DNA of 64,000 nucleotides from an uncultured Erythrobacter sp. Its GTDB lineage: Bacteria > Pseudomonadota > Alphaproteobacteria > Sphingomonadales > Sphingomonadaceae. Under the pieces are notes generated by a model. It had not been told where the DNA came from, did not search any database, and saw only the letters and a list, made by a program, of their open reading frames with translations. A program made the position numbers and the translations under genes. Of this stretch, positions 10,689 to 19,216 are shown one piece after another. The first letter of the stretch is position 1, and each line of letters starts with the position of its first letter. The stretch covers positions 272,739 to 336,738 of the forward strand of contig CANMIS010000003.1 in the NCBI GenBank assembly GCA_947498065.1, given 5' to 3'.

Positions 10689-11111
10689 TCAACGCGGAAA
10701 CCGCTCCGTCAGCTCCAGCAAAGCCAGCGCCGCTTTCGCCGCTTCACCGCCTTTATCCTTGGCCGCGGGGTTGGCGCGCTCCAGCGCCTGCGCTTCGTTT
10801 TCGGTGGTGATGATCCCATTGCCGATCGGAATGCCATCCATGGTCAGCGCCATGATCGCCCGCGCGCTTTCCCCAGCTACGATCTCAAAGTGATAGGTCT
10901 CGCCGCGGATCACCACGCCTATTGCGACAAAGGCGTCATAGCCTCCGCCTTCCACAGCCAGCGCAATCGCGCCCGGGATTTCGAGCGCCCCGGGCACGGT
11001 CAGCACTTCTGCCTCATGCCCCGCGGCCTCAATCGCGGCCTTCGCGCCAGCGATCAGCATGTCATTAAGATGCGCATAGAAACGCGCTTCGACTATCAGA
11101 ATGCGGGCCAT
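10689..11111 (-). CDS. ribH: 6,7-dimethyl-8-ribityllumazine synthase
   Basis: Lumazine synthase of 140 residues. It condenses 5-amino-6-ribitylaminouracil with 3,4-dihydroxy-2-butanone 4-phosphate in the penultimate step of riboflavin synthesis. Seen: the N-terminal strand [14 protein letters not shown], substrate loop [11 protein letters not shown] and catalytic histidine in [12 protein letters not shown]. It lies 5 bp downstream of the ribB-type gene, which supplies its butanone phosphate substrate. Confidence 0.96.
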   Translation of the reverse strand: MARILIVEARFYAHLNDMLIAGAKAAIEAAGHEAEVLTVPGALEIPGAIALAVEGGGYDAFVAIGVVIRGETYHFEIVAGESARAIMALTMDGIPIGNGIITTENEAQALERANPAAKDKGGEAAKAALALLELTERFPR

Positions 11112-11116
11112 AGTGT

Positions 11117-12367
11117 TTACTCCGGAATGGGGTGGTGCCCGACGATGTTCAGGCCATAGCCTTCGATCGCCACGACATTGGGCTGTGAATTGGATAGCAG
11201 GATCATATCATCCACGCCCAGATCGGCGAGGATTTGCGAACCGATGCCGACATTGCGATTGGCTTCATCGGCGGTGTATTCGCCGCTCGAGCCGACCCGA
11301 CCGGTCAGGATCACGATGATGCCAGAGCCATGTTCGCCAATTGCCTGCATTGCGCGCTGCAAAGTGCGCTTGCGCGGGCCGGGCTGGCCCAGCACGTCGT
11401 CAAACACCGAGATTGGGTGAACGCGGGCGAGGGTGGCCTCTCCGGGCTGAATGTGGCCCTTTTGCAGAACGTAGGCCTCGTTGTCGGACACCGTGTTGCG
11501 ATAGGTGATCATCCGCCACTGCCCGCCATAATCGGAATCGAACGCGCGCTCGCCCAGTCGCTCAACCAGATGGTCGTTGCGCATCCGGTAAGCGATGAGA
11601 TCGCGGATTGTCCCGATTTTGAGATCATGCTTGCGGGCGAAGGCGACCAGATCATCGAGCCGCGCCATCGAGCCATCATCGTTCATGATTTCGCAAATCA
11701 CGCCGCTGGGGTTGAGGCCAGCGAGGCGCGAGATGTCCACCGCCGCCTCGGTATGGCCTGCGCGCACCAGCACGCCGCCATCGCGCGCGGTCAACGGGAA
11801 GACATGGCCGGGCGTGACAATGTCATTGGGGCCCTTGGTCGCATCAATCGCCACCGAGACGGTGCGCGCCCGGTCCGCTGCAGAGATGCCGGTGGTCACA
11901 CCTTCCTTTGCCTCGATCGAGATGGTGAAAGCGGTCTGCATGCTTTCCTTATTGTTGCGGCTCATCGGCTCCAGGCCGAGCTGATCGACCCGCGCCTTAT
12001 CGAGCGACAGGCAGATGAGGCCGCGTCCGTGGGTCGCCATGAAGTTGATCGCGGCAGGGGTCGCCATTTGCGCTGGGATGATGAGATCGCCTTCATTCTC
12101 GCGGTCTTCGTCATCGACCAGAATGTACATTTTGCCATTGCGCGCCTCGTCGATGATCTCTTCGATCCCGACCAGAACGGGGCGCTCGTCATTGGCGTCC
12201 AAGAACGCCTCCAGCTTGGCCAGCGTCTCTGTCGTGGGGTTCCAGTCCTCATCCGCGCAATCGCGCAGAGTGTTGGCATGCAGGCCAGCGGCGCGGGCCA
12301 GGCCGGCTTTGGTCATCTCGCCGTTTTCGACGAGTGTACGAACGCGTGTGATTGTTGATGTGCTCAT
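11117..12367 (-). CDS. ribB: HTH - 3,4-dihydroxy-2-butanone-4-phosphate synthase - degenerate GTP cyclohydrolase II fusion
   Basis: Protein of 416 residues in three parts. Residues 1-57 look like an XRE-type helix-turn-helix ([30 protein letters not shown]). Residues about 65-270 are a complete RibB domain with the metal-binding acidic motif [10 protein letters not shown] (85-94), THGRGLICL and TPGHVFPL; it makes butanone phosphate from ribulose 5-phosphate. Residues about 275-416 align with GTP cyclohydrolase II, but the three zinc cysteines are missing, so that domain should be inactive, as in the known RibBX type. CACATT/AATGTG half-sites precede the gene and may bind its own HTH. RibH follows in the same operon. 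Confidence 0.93.
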   Translation of the reverse strand: MSTSTITRVRTLVENGEMTKAGLARAAGLHANTLRDCADEDWNPTTETLAKLEAFLDANDERPVLVGIEEIIDEARNGKMYILVDDEDRENEGDLIIPAQMATPAAINFMATHGRGLICLSLDKARVDQLGLEPMSRNNKESMQTAFTISIEAKEGVTTGISAADRARTVSVAIDATKGPNDIVTPGHVFPLTARDGGVLVRAGHTEAAVDISRLAGLNPSGVICEIMNDDGSMARLDDLVAFARKHDLKIGTIRDLIAYRMRNDHLVERLGERAFDSDYGGQWRMITYRNTVSDNEAYVLQKGHIQPGEATLARVHPISVFDDVLGQPGPRKRTLQRAMQAIGEHGSGIIVILTGRVGSSGEYTADEANRNVGIGSQILADLGVDDMILLSNSQPNVVAIEGYGLNIVGHHPIPE

Positions 12368-12378
12368 ACTTGCCAGAT

Positions 12379-12396
12379 ATCACATTTCAATGTGAT
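12379..12396. promoter_or_regulatory. 18-bp palindrome just upstream of ribB
   Basis: ATCACATT, two bases, AATGTGAT: perfect 8-bp arms, beginning 12 bp before the ribB start codon. A second, wider pair of the same half-sites (AATGTG 12409-12414 and CACATT 12425-12430) lies just beyond. Because the RibB product carries a DNA-binding domain, autoregulation is the simplest idea. The position would block ribosome binding or promoter escape. Confidence 0.5.
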
Positions 12397-12498
12397 TGCA
12401 AGTCCAGCAATGTGCCCTGTGGACCACATTTGCGGTGTTCGAAACCCTGACCTTTGGGCAAAGGCGCGTGTTCCCAGAGGTTTTTGCCCAACCGAAGC

Positions 12499-13113
12499 TC
12501 AATTCAGCAGCTGATTGATTTCGACTGCTACGCCATTGGGGTCGAAGACATTGCATCCCCGAACATTGATGTCTGGCCGACCGTCGCGTCCGGGATAGAC
12601 TTGCAGGCGGGTTGGCCCCGTCATGGTCACACCTTCGATCTTCGTCGCCGCTTTGCACGCCTTTTCGGCATCATCGGTGTTGACCACTAGGAAGGCGGTC
12701 CCCGGTGCCAGCCGTGTTGGATACGGCTCGTCCACTCCCTCTAGCTCAGGTTCGAAGGGGTCGAGCAGACCGACCCAGCCAATGTAGGGGTCATTGCCAT
12801 TGAGCAGCACCAGACGGGCTTTGTTGCCCGGCTCGCCCACCGGCAGGTTCACGCCCGACAATTCCACAACCGTGTCGTAATTGATCTCTAGGCCCAGCGC
12901 GCCTTGGTAGAATTCGAGACTGCGCTCCATATCGCGCACGACGATGGACGCGCGGCGGATATCTGTGGGCAAGCGTTCGCTAACGTCGACGCCTTCCATG
13001 GCGCGGTTCGCCGTCTGCGGTGAGCCCTCGTTTGCGGGGTCCTCATTGGCGGGAGCAACTCCGTTGCAACCAGCGAGCACGGCGGTTGCTAGCGCAATTC
13101 CAAGTATTCTCAT
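12499..13113 (-). CDS. VOC (glyoxalase/dioxygenase superfamily) lipoprotein
   Basis: Protein of 204 residues. A lipoprotein signal (VLAGC at about residues 12-16) is followed by one vicinal-oxygen-chelate domain beginning ASIVVRDMERSLEFYQGALG, with a second beta-alpha unit AFLVVNTDDAEKACKAATKI. VOC enzymes bind a metal and catalyse ring cleavage, isomerisation or epimerisation. Export to the envelope is unusual for the family, but two more exported VOC proteins are coded in this window. Last gene of the minus-strand operon reading from 19,096; its start overlaps the CaiB stop by 4 bp. Confidence 0.85.
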   Translation of the reverse strand: MRILGIALATAVLAGCNGVAPANEDPANEGSPQTANRAMEGVDVSERLPTDIRRASIVVRDMERSLEFYQGALGLEINYDTVVELSGVNLPVGEPGNKARLVLLNGNDPYIGWVGLLDPFEPELEGVDEPYPTRLAPGTAFLVVNTDDAEKACKAATKIEGVTMTGPTRLQVYPGRDGRPDINVRGCNVFDPNGVAVEINQLLN

Positions 13114-14294
13114 TCGCTTTCTCCAACAGCGCCGGCCGCGATCAATGCGTCCATCTTGCCTGCGTCATAGCCCAGGCTTTCCAGCACGGCGCGTGCATCC
13201 TTGCCCGGTGTTGGCAGCCGCTGCGGAGCACCGATCCGTTTGCCGTCCATCTCCAGTGGGATGGTGGGCAGGCGCACCTCGGTGCCATTGTCGAGAATCA
13301 CGTCTTCAAGCCCGCCTTGGTTGAGATGCGGGTCGTCAAACATATCCTCCGGCTTACCAATCGGCGCGAACGGAAGTCCGCTGCCATCGAGCTTGCCGAT
13401 TACTTCGGCAGCGGTCATTCCGCCGATCAGTGTGCGGATTTGCGGCAGGATCTGATCGCGGGCTTGAACGCGGGCGTTGTTCTCGCGCAGCGCTTCATCA
13501 GCCCATAGGTCATCGAGGCCAAACAGCTTGCAGAATTTCTCCCACAAGGCGTCGGTGACCACGCCGATGAAGACCGGCTCGTCCTTGGTCTCAAACACGT
13601 CATAGATCGCCCAAGCGGAAACGCGCGCGGGCATCGGGGCGGCGGGCGTGCCGGTGACGGCGTATTGTGCCATATGCTGACCGACGAGGTAGATCGTCGT
13701 TTCAAACAGGCTGGCGGTGACTTTTTGCCCTTTGCCGGAGCGGTGGCGCTGCTCCAGCGCGGCAAGAATGCCGATCACGCCAAACATTCCGCCGGTGACA
13801 TCGATCACGCTGGCGCCTGCGCGGGTCGGCTTGCCCGGTTGGCCGGTCATGTATGCCAGTCCGCCCATCATTTGTGCAACTTCATCCAGCGCTGTGCGGT
13901 TTTCATAAGGGCCGGGGAGGAAGCCCTTTTCGCTGCAATAGATGAGGCCGGGATTGCCTGCTGAGCAATCCTCATAGCTGAGCCCAAGCCGGTCGAGCGC
14001 GCCGGGCCGGAAATTCTCAACCAGCACATCAGCCTTTGCGATCAGGTCTTTGGCAACGGCGATGCCGTCTTCGCTTTTAAGGTCGAGGCAGATTGATTGC
14101 TTGCCGCGATTGTACATTGGGAAATAGCCTGAGCCTGAACCCATCAAGCGGCGCGTTCGGTCGCCGCCAATCGGCTCCACTCGGACGATCTCTGCGCCCA
14201 ATCCGGCGAGGATATGGCCGACCGTTGGCCCCATCACCATGTGGGTAAACTCGACGACGGTGATCCCGGCCAGAGGCTGCGGAGAATCGCTCAT
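13110..14294 (-). CDS. CaiB/BaiF class III CoA-transferase
   Basis: Protein of 394 residues that should move CoA from a donor acyl-CoA (often succinyl-CoA) to a carboxylic acid. Seen: N-terminal GITVVEFTHMVMGPTVGHILAGLGAEIVRVEP, LDLKSEDG, and the catalytic aspartate in SVIDVTGGMFG near residue 165. It is flanked by 4-bp overlaps with an HMG-CoA-lyase-type gene. That pairing matches the succinyl-CoA:(R)-citramalate CoA-transferase and citramalyl-CoA lyase pair known in Chloroflexus. I infer that it activates a citramalate-like acid here; the substrate is unproven. Confidence 0.92.
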   Translation of the reverse strand: MSDSPQPLAGITVVEFTHMVMGPTVGHILAGLGAEIVRVEPIGGDRTRRLMGSGSGYFPMYNRGKQSICLDLKSEDGIAVAKDLIAKADVLVENFRPGALDRLGLSYEDCSAGNPGLIYCSEKGFLPGPYENRTALDEVAQMMGGLAYMTGQPGKPTRAGASVIDVTGGMFGVIGILAALEQRHRSGKGQKVTASLFETTIYLVGQHMAQYAVTGTPAAPMPARVSAWAIYDVFETKDEPVFIGVVTDALWEKFCKLFGLDDLWADEALRENNARVQARDQILPQIRTLIGGMTAAEVIGKLDGSGLPFAPIGKPEDMFDDPHLNQGGLEDVILDNGTEVRLPTIPLEMDGKRIGAPQRLPTPGKDARAVLESLGYDAGKMDALIAAGAVGESE

Positions 14295-15211
14295 GCGGCG
14301 GCCCTTTCTTTGTAATCCAGCATTGGCCCGGCATCGGGCGTGAAGCCATAGAGTGGCTCGCCTGGGAGCGCTTCTTCGACGATTGCACGCACTTTCAGCA
14401 GCGCTTCCAGATCGATCCCGGTTTTAAGCCCCATGGAATTGAGCATCAGTACCAGATCCTCGGTGACGAGGTTGCCCGATGCGCCGGGTGCGAATGGGCA
14501 GCCGCCAAGACCGCCCAGTGAGGAATCAAATGTGGTGATGCCTTCTTCCAGACCTGCAACAACATTGGCGAGGCCCAGCCCGCGCGTGTTGTGAAGGTGC
14601 AGGGTGGTGAGCATGTCATCGCCGACTGCCGCCTTCACTTTGCGGGTAAGGCGGCGGACTTGTGCGGGATCGGCATAGCCAGTCGTGTCTGACAGGCTGA
14701 ATTCCATCGCGCCTGCTTCGGCGGCTTGCTCCGCCAGGCGCACGACCTGATCATCGCTCACCGCACCTTCCATGGTGCAGCCGAAGGCGGTGGAAAGGCC
14801 GACGGCAAAGTGGATGCCATGTTCACGGGCGATGGCGGCAGATGAGCGGATTTCTTCCAGCATGGCCGGGTGGTCCTTGCGCACGTTCTTGATCGAATGC
14901 GTCTCGCTCATCGAGAACGGAATGCTCATCCCATCGACACCTGCTTTTGCCGCGAAGCTGGCGCCCTTCGCATTGGGCACGAGCGCGACAACGTTCAGGC
15001 CGTCGATGCCTTTAGCAAAGGCAACCAGTTCCGGAGTGTCGGCCATTTGCGGGAGCAGTTTGGCGGGCACAAAGCTGCCCACTTCGATTTCCTTTACTCC
15101 AGCGGCGGCCTCGGCAGCGATCCAGCGCTTCTTCGCCTCCAGCGGCATGACCCGGTCGATCGATTGCAGGCCGTCACGCGGTCCCACTTCGGAAATGAGG
15201 ATGTCTGTCAT
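14291..15211 (-). CDS. HMG-CoA-lyase-type enzyme, candidate citramalyl-CoA lyase
   Basis: Protein of 306 residues, a TIM-barrel lyase that splits 3-hydroxy-3-alkyl acyl-CoAs. The signature residues are intact: SEVGPRDGLQ at the start, metal-binding HLHNTRG, and catalytic cysteine in GLGGCPFAPGASGN. The family contains 3-hydroxy-3-methylglutaryl-CoA lyase (leucine breakdown) and (R)-citramalyl-CoA lyase. No other leucine-catabolic genes are present, while LeuCD-like and CaiB genes overlap it on each side, so I favour cleavage of a citramalyl-CoA analogue to pyruvate and an acyl-CoA. The start at 15211 overlaps the upstream stop. Confidence 0.9.
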   Translation of the reverse strand: MTDILISEVGPRDGLQSIDRVMPLEAKKRWIAAEAAAGVKEIEVGSFVPAKLLPQMADTPELVAFAKGIDGLNVVALVPNAKGASFAAKAGVDGMSIPFSMSETHSIKNVRKDHPAMLEEIRSSAAIAREHGIHFAVGLSTAFGCTMEGAVSDDQVVRLAEQAAEAGAMEFSLSDTTGYADPAQVRRLTRKVKAAVGDDMLTTLHLHNTRGLGLANVVAGLEEGITTFDSSLGGLGGCPFAPGASGNLVTEDLVLMLNSMGLKTGIDLEALLKVRAIVEEALPGEPLYGFTPDAGPMLDYKERAAA

Positions 15212-15828
15212 GTTGAATGCTCCAGATAGACCCACGGTCGCGCGGCTTTGTCGCTGGCGGTCCAGTTCGTGATCGCTTGCGCTTGGGTCAAGGTCAGATC
15301 GATCGCATCGAGCCCTTCAGCCAGCATTTGCTTGGCCTCGGCATCGATGTCGAAGGGATATGTGGCATCGCCGCAGGTGAGGCTTTGCGCTGCCAGATCG
15401 ACGGTGATTTCGTGTCCGCTCAAGCCCTCAAGCGCGCTGCGGTCTAAGGTGATGGGCAGGATGAAATTGCGGATGCAATTGCCGTAAAAGATCGGAGCAA
15501 AACTCTCTGCGATCACCACCTTGATACCGTATTCGGCGAGCGCCCAAACGGCATGTTCGCGGCTGGACCCGCAGCCGAAGTTTGCGCCGCTAAGCAGAAT
15601 AGACGCACCGCGAAACTTGGGCTGGTTGAGCACGAAATCCGGGTTTTCTGCGCGCGCATCGGCGTCGGAATATCGCCACGGCGCGAACAAGCCATCGGCG
15701 AGGCCAGTGCGTCCTGTGCTGCGCATTTCGCGGCTGGGAATGATCGCATCGGTGTCGACATTATCCCGCAGCGCGCCCGAATCCAGCGGGGCGGCAATAC
15801 CAGTGAGAGGCTGAGGAAAGGCGCTCAT
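15208..15828 (-). CDS. LeuD-like small subunit of an aconitase-family hydro-lyase
   Basis: Protein of 206 residues, the swivelling small subunit. The substrate loops NVDTDAIIP and NFGCGSSREHA are present, as is FAPIFYGN. The region after NVDTDAIIP, usually a QFLK-type loop contacting the substrate side chain, reads SREMRSTGRTG here. It overlaps the LeuC-like gene by 4 bp, so the two form one enzyme. It may be leucine-biosynthetic isopropylmalate isomerase, but the operon is catabolic, and citraconate or dialkylmaleate hydratase is more likely in my view. Confidence 0.85.
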   Translation of the reverse strand: MSAFPQPLTGIAAPLDSGALRDNVDTDAIIPSREMRSTGRTGLADGLFAPWRYSDADARAENPDFVLNQPKFRGASILLSGANFGCGSSREHAVWALAEYGIKVVIAESFAPIFYGNCIRNFILPITLDRSALEGLSGHEITVDLAAQSLTCGDATYPFDIDAEAKQMLAEGLDAIDLTLTQAQAITNWTASDKAARPWVYLEHST

Positions 15829-17207
15829 GCCGCGGCCTCTTCTTGGCGCATATAGTCGCGCGGATCCGCGATCGCTCCGGCAAGGGCGCTGGCAGCGACC
15901 GTTTCAGGCGAGGCGATATGCGTCTTGATGCCGGGGCCTTGGCGCCCTTCGAAATTGCGATTGGTGCTGCTGATGGTGCGGCTGCCCTCGGGAAAGCCTT
16001 CGCCGCCAGCAAAAAAGCACAGACTGCATCCGCTCATACGCCATTCAAAGCCTGCGGCAATGAAGACCTTGTCGAGCCCTTCAGCCTCGGCCTGGCGCTT
16101 TACTGAGAGCGAACCAGGCACAACCATCGCCTTTTTAATTGAGGGTGCGATTGTGCGGCCATTGAGCAGGCGCGCGGCGCGGCGCAGATCGGAAATTCGG
16201 CTGTTGGTGCAGCTGCCAATGAATGCGACATCGATGGGCGTTCCGGCCAGCGCGACTCCTGCAACAAGGCCAGTGTATTCATGCGCGCGGGCCGGGCCAT
16301 TCGGGACCGTGCCATCGACCGGGATCGTGTGCTCTGGGCTGGTGCCCCAACTGACCATTGGCGCGATTGCGCCTGCATCAATCACAATCTCTTGATCGAA
16401 TGCCGCATCCTCATCGCTCTTCAGCGTGGACCAATAAGGATCGTCGAAATGTGGCGGAGCATAGGTGCGCCCAGCGAGATATTCATAAGTCTTGGCATCG
16501 GGCGCGATCAGGCCCGTCATGGCGCTGAACTCGGTCGCCATGTTACACAGGGTCATGCGGGCTTCCATGTCCATCGCGCGCACTGCCTCGCCGGCAAACT
16601 CCACCACATGGCCCGCGCCGCCACCTGCACCGTGCGCGGCTATCAGCGTTAGGATCATGTCCTTCGCCGTGACGCCTGATTGCAGCTTCCCATCAAAGGT
16701 CACGCGCATGGTCTTAGGCTTTTCCAGCCGCAATGTGCCGGTGACCATGGCGTGCTCCGCCTCAGAGGAGCCAATGCCCCATGCAAGCGCTCCGAACGCG
16801 CCTTGCGTGCAGGTGTGGCTGTCCGGCGCGACCAGTGTGACGCCGGGTAGGACAATGCCCTGTTCCGGCGAGATCACATGGACGATCCCCTGATCGCGGT
16901 CGTTGACATCAAACAGAGTGATCCCGGCCGCTTTGCAGGCGGCGCGGGTCTCTGTGATGAAGCCTTCGCCGCCTTGCATCAATGTGCTGTCGCCTCGACC
17001 CGGGCGGGTGTCGACGATATGGTCCATCACCGCAAAAACGCGGGCCGGATCGAGCACAGCGCGGCCCATTTCCGCCATCCGCTTGAGCGCAGCTGCGCCG
17101 GTGCGCTCGTGCAGGAACACGCGGTCAATCGCGATCAGAGTGGAGCCGCCTGCGGTTTGCGCGGCCGCATGCGTCTCCCAGATCTTTTCAAACAGCGTGT
17201 GTCCCAT
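15825..17207 (-). CDS. LeuC-like large subunit of an aconitase-family hydro-lyase
   Basis: Protein of 460 residues with all three iron-sulphur cluster cysteines (GSCTNSR, and two in GCSLCFF) and the family signatures PDSHTCTQGAFGALA and STNRNFEGRQG, so a 4Fe-4S dehydratase. Two conserved stretches of true LeuC are changed. The usual VHEVTSPQAF reads LHERTGAAAL, and after GCSLC the usual loop is replaced by FFAGGEGFPEGSR. These line the substrate pocket and suggest another substrate such as citraconate or an alkylmaleate. It starts 33 bp after the calycin-like gene. Confidence 0.87.
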   Translation of the reverse strand: MGHTLFEKIWETHAAAQTAGGSTLIAIDRVFLHERTGAAALKRMAEMGRAVLDPARVFAVMDHIVDTRPGRGDSTLMQGGEGFITETRAACKAAGITLFDVNDRDQGIVHVISPEQGIVLPGVTLVAPDSHTCTQGAFGALAWGIGSSEAEHAMVTGTLRLEKPKTMRVTFDGKLQSGVTAKDMILTLIAAHGAGGGAGHVVEFAGEAVRAMDMEARMTLCNMATEFSAMTGLIAPDAKTYEYLAGRTYAPPHFDDPYWSTLKSDEDAAFDQEIVIDAGAIAPMVSWGTSPEHTIPVDGTVPNGPARAHEYTGLVAGVALAGTPIDVAFIGSCTNSRISDLRRAARLLNGRTIAPSIKKAMVVPGSLSVKRQAEAEGLDKVFIAAGFEWRMSGCSLCFFAGGEGFPEGSRTISSTNRNFEGRQGPGIKTHIASPETVAASALAGAIADPRDYMRQEEAAA

Positions 17208-17240
17208 GGTGGCTTTCTATCCGGCCTTGTCTTGCCAGAC

Positions 17241-17750
17241 TTATCCGGCGGCCTTCATCTCTGCATCAATGGCGCGCCAATCCTTCGTCACAAAGTGCTC
17301 CTGAATTGCCGTGCGTGTTTCCAGCATTCCGTTGCGGATCCAATGCCACGTGCGGCAGCGGTTCTGACCGTCATCGGAAATTTGAATTTGCTCGTAGAGG
17401 TAGAGCGATGGATCACCAGTGCGCTGCCAGTAAAGCATCATGGTGCGGTTATATTCGTCGAGCGGAACGGCTGCAGCCCAGCCTTGGATCAGCTCATTGT
17501 CCCACCAAATGCGGCCGTCGCGGTAGGTCGCAGGGAAATCGCGCACCTCGGTCTTACCATCTGCCCATGTGTAATGATTGGTCTGGTGATAGGGGATATC
17601 GTCTTCGCCCGTCATCCGGCATAGCAAGCGGCTGGCGTGCTGATCGATCAGCTCATCTTTCGCGTTGAAATATGTGTAGGTGCCGTCCCACACGCCTTCG
17701 TGGCGGGCCAGCAGCTGCATGTTTTCGGAAAACTCAGCGTAAGTCGTCAT
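17241..17750 (-). CDS. Calycin-like protein of unknown function (DUF3598-like), copy 1
   Basis: Cytoplasmic protein of 169 residues rich in aromatic residues and predicted beta strands. It resembles lipocalin/calycin barrels of the DUF3598 kind: RHEGVWDGTYTYF near the start, then alternating strands (NHYTWADG, GRIWWDNE, MMLYWQRTG, CRTWHWIRNG). It is a paralogue of the protein at 23,131-23,586. No signal peptide or catalytic motif was seen. It overlaps the upstream hydrolase gene by 4 bp. A ligand-binding role is a guess. Confidence 0.7.
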   Translation of the reverse strand: MTTYAEFSENMQLLARHEGVWDGTYTYFNAKDELIDQHASRLLCRMTGEDDIPYHQTNHYTWADGKTEVRDFPATYRDGRIWWDNELIQGWAAAVPLDEYNRTMMLYWQRTGDPSLYLYEQIQISDDGQNRCRTWHWIRNGMLETRTAIQEHFVTKDWRAIDAEMKAAG

Positions 17751-19096
17751 TGTAGAGCTCCATTATTGTCGGTGAGTGTTTGGTGCCAGCGGCGTGCAGC
17801 GTCGCCGGCGCGAATTCGGGCAAGGGCGCGGGCGTGGAGCGCTTGTGGCTCCAATCCTGCGGAGTCGAGCATGGTGGCGTTTGCTGCGCCCGCTTCGTAC
17901 CACGGGTCGAAGAACTGCTCTGCGCGGGCGATGCCCCAGGCGCGCTGGAGATGCAGGCCAAACCGGTCCGGCGTCATATCGGGATAGAGCTGGTCTGGGT
18001 CGCCCTGCGGAGCATCTGGCCACTGGATTTCGGTCGCGGCCAGCGATTTCGTGGCGGCTTCGATTGCGCTGTGCATGTCAGCAAAGTTAGAGGATTGCCC
18101 ATGGCCAGGCACATCAATGGCGAGTTCGCCTTGCGCAGGCTCCGCCATTTCGCCCGCTGGTCCATGCAGCATCAGCCTGCCGCCGATTTCGCCTTTCCAA
18201 TGGATCAGGCCGTCGTCGACTTCCACCCAACCTTCGTTGTCATCTTCGGCGAGGGCGGGGCATGTGCCTTCACCCGCATGCTCTAACAAAAACGCGAGGC
18301 TTTGCGACAAATGATCGGCGGGCGTGCGGACCTTTGCCGCTTTCCAAGCTGCCGGCATCGCGCCCAGACGGTCAATATGCGGTTGGAGCGGATCGCCATC
18401 ACTGGCGGTGATCAGGCACGGCGGCACATCGGCATCAAGGGCTGGTATGTCGCGCGGTGCGCGTATCACCGCGCCATAGCCTGCGCGGTAGGCATCGCCT
18501 GCATCGAGCATTTCTGACACCGCCTGATTGATCCGGGGAATATCGGCATGGGCGACGGACATGCGCGCTTCCTCGCGCGTGTCGAACCATGGGAAGACCC
18601 AGCTTTGCTCGATAATCCTGTTCCATAGCCAAGTCAGGTGCTCGCCATAATGGCTCGGCTGGAAGGATGGCAGATACTTCTCAGTAAAGACTGCCATCTC
18701 CTCTGCGTTCCAGACGGCATAGCCGCCAATGGCGAGGCAATCGAAGCGCGCGCGGTGGCGCTTAGTCGCGGCGACGAGGATGATCCCGCCGGAATGGAAA
18801 CCGTAAGCGGGGCAGCGCTCAACCCCAAGCGCGTCCAGAAATTCGCACAGCGCATCGGCAAAATCATCAATGTCCGGATCGCGGCCCTCGGTTTGCGGCA
18901 GGGGATCACTCTGCCCAAATCCCGGCGTGTCGGGCACCACACAAGTGAAATGCTCACCCCATTCGCGCATCAGATCGATATATTCGGCGCTTGAGCGGGG
19001 GCTTTGATGCACCATCAACAGCATCGGACCCGTACCGCTGCGGCGGTAGTGAACCTTACGCGCAGGCACTCCGTCTTTCGCTGGAACGGTCAGCAT
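17747..19096 (-). CDS. Alpha/beta hydrolase with extra C-terminal domain
   Basis: Protein of 449 residues from the ATG at 19096; TTG starts at 19135 or 19120 would add 13 or 8 residues. The N-terminal 270 residues are an alpha/beta hydrolase: oxyanion region VHQSPRSS, PDTPGFGQSDP, nucleophile elbow GFHSGG, acid in TASDGDPL and a C-terminal histidine. The last 180 residues contain another hydrolase-like strand (AIDVPGHGQS) plus helices, unusual for the family. First gene of the operon running to 12,499; a TTGTCCGGACAA operator lies 42 bp upstream. It probably cleaves an ester, amide or C-C bond of the pathway substrate. Confidence 0.85.
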   Translation of the reverse strand: MLTVPAKDGVPARKVHYRRSGTGPMLLMVHQSPRSSAEYIDLMREWGEHFTCVVPDTPGFGQSDPLPQTEGRDPDIDDFADALCEFLDALGVERCPAYGFHSGGIILVAATKRHRARFDCLAIGGYAVWNAEEMAVFTEKYLPSFQPSHYGEHLTWLWNRIIEQSWVFPWFDTREEARMSVAHADIPRINQAVSEMLDAGDAYRAGYGAVIRAPRDIPALDADVPPCLITASDGDPLQPHIDRLGAMPAAWKAAKVRTPADHLSQSLAFLLEHAGEGTCPALAEDDNEGWVEVDDGLIHWKGEIGGRLMLHGPAGEMAEPAQGELAIDVPGHGQSSNFADMHSAIEAATKSLAATEIQWPDAPQGDPDQLYPDMTPDRFGLHLQRAWGIARAEQFFDPWYEAGAANATMLDSAGLEPQALHARALARIRAGDAARRWHQTLTDNNGALQ

Positions 19097-19137
19097 ATGC
19101 CGTGTGATCGGAGCGCTCAAAAGGGGCCTTTGCAAAG

Positions 19138-19149
19138 TTGTCCGGACAA
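19138..19149. promoter_or_regulatory. Palindromic operator TTGTCCGGACAA (GntR-type), site 1
   Basis: Exact 12-bp palindrome in the divergent gap between the hydrolase operon (minus) and the amidohydrolase operon (plus). One of four exact copies in the window, all intergenic. The GT-4N-AC core fits operators of HutC-type GntR regulators, and such a regulator is coded at 39,188-39,943. It probably controls both divergent operons. Confidence 0.8.
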
Positions 19150-19216
19150 ATTCTACTCGACAAGCCTCTACGCCTGTTTATTAGCTGCTGTCAAAGAGGA
19201 ATCGAAAGGGAGCCTG

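Noticed and set aside
11234..12358. Open frame of 374 codons opposite ribB
   Set aside because: Antisense to a fully conserved RibB domain; no recognisable domain of its own.
12368..12498. FMN riboswitch before ribB
   Set aside because: The leader before ribB is too short and lacks the conserved RFN stems; only DNA palindromes are seen.
16878..17624. Open frame opposite leuC and the calycin-like gene
   Set aside because: Crosses two real genes antisense and lacks a ribosome-binding site.
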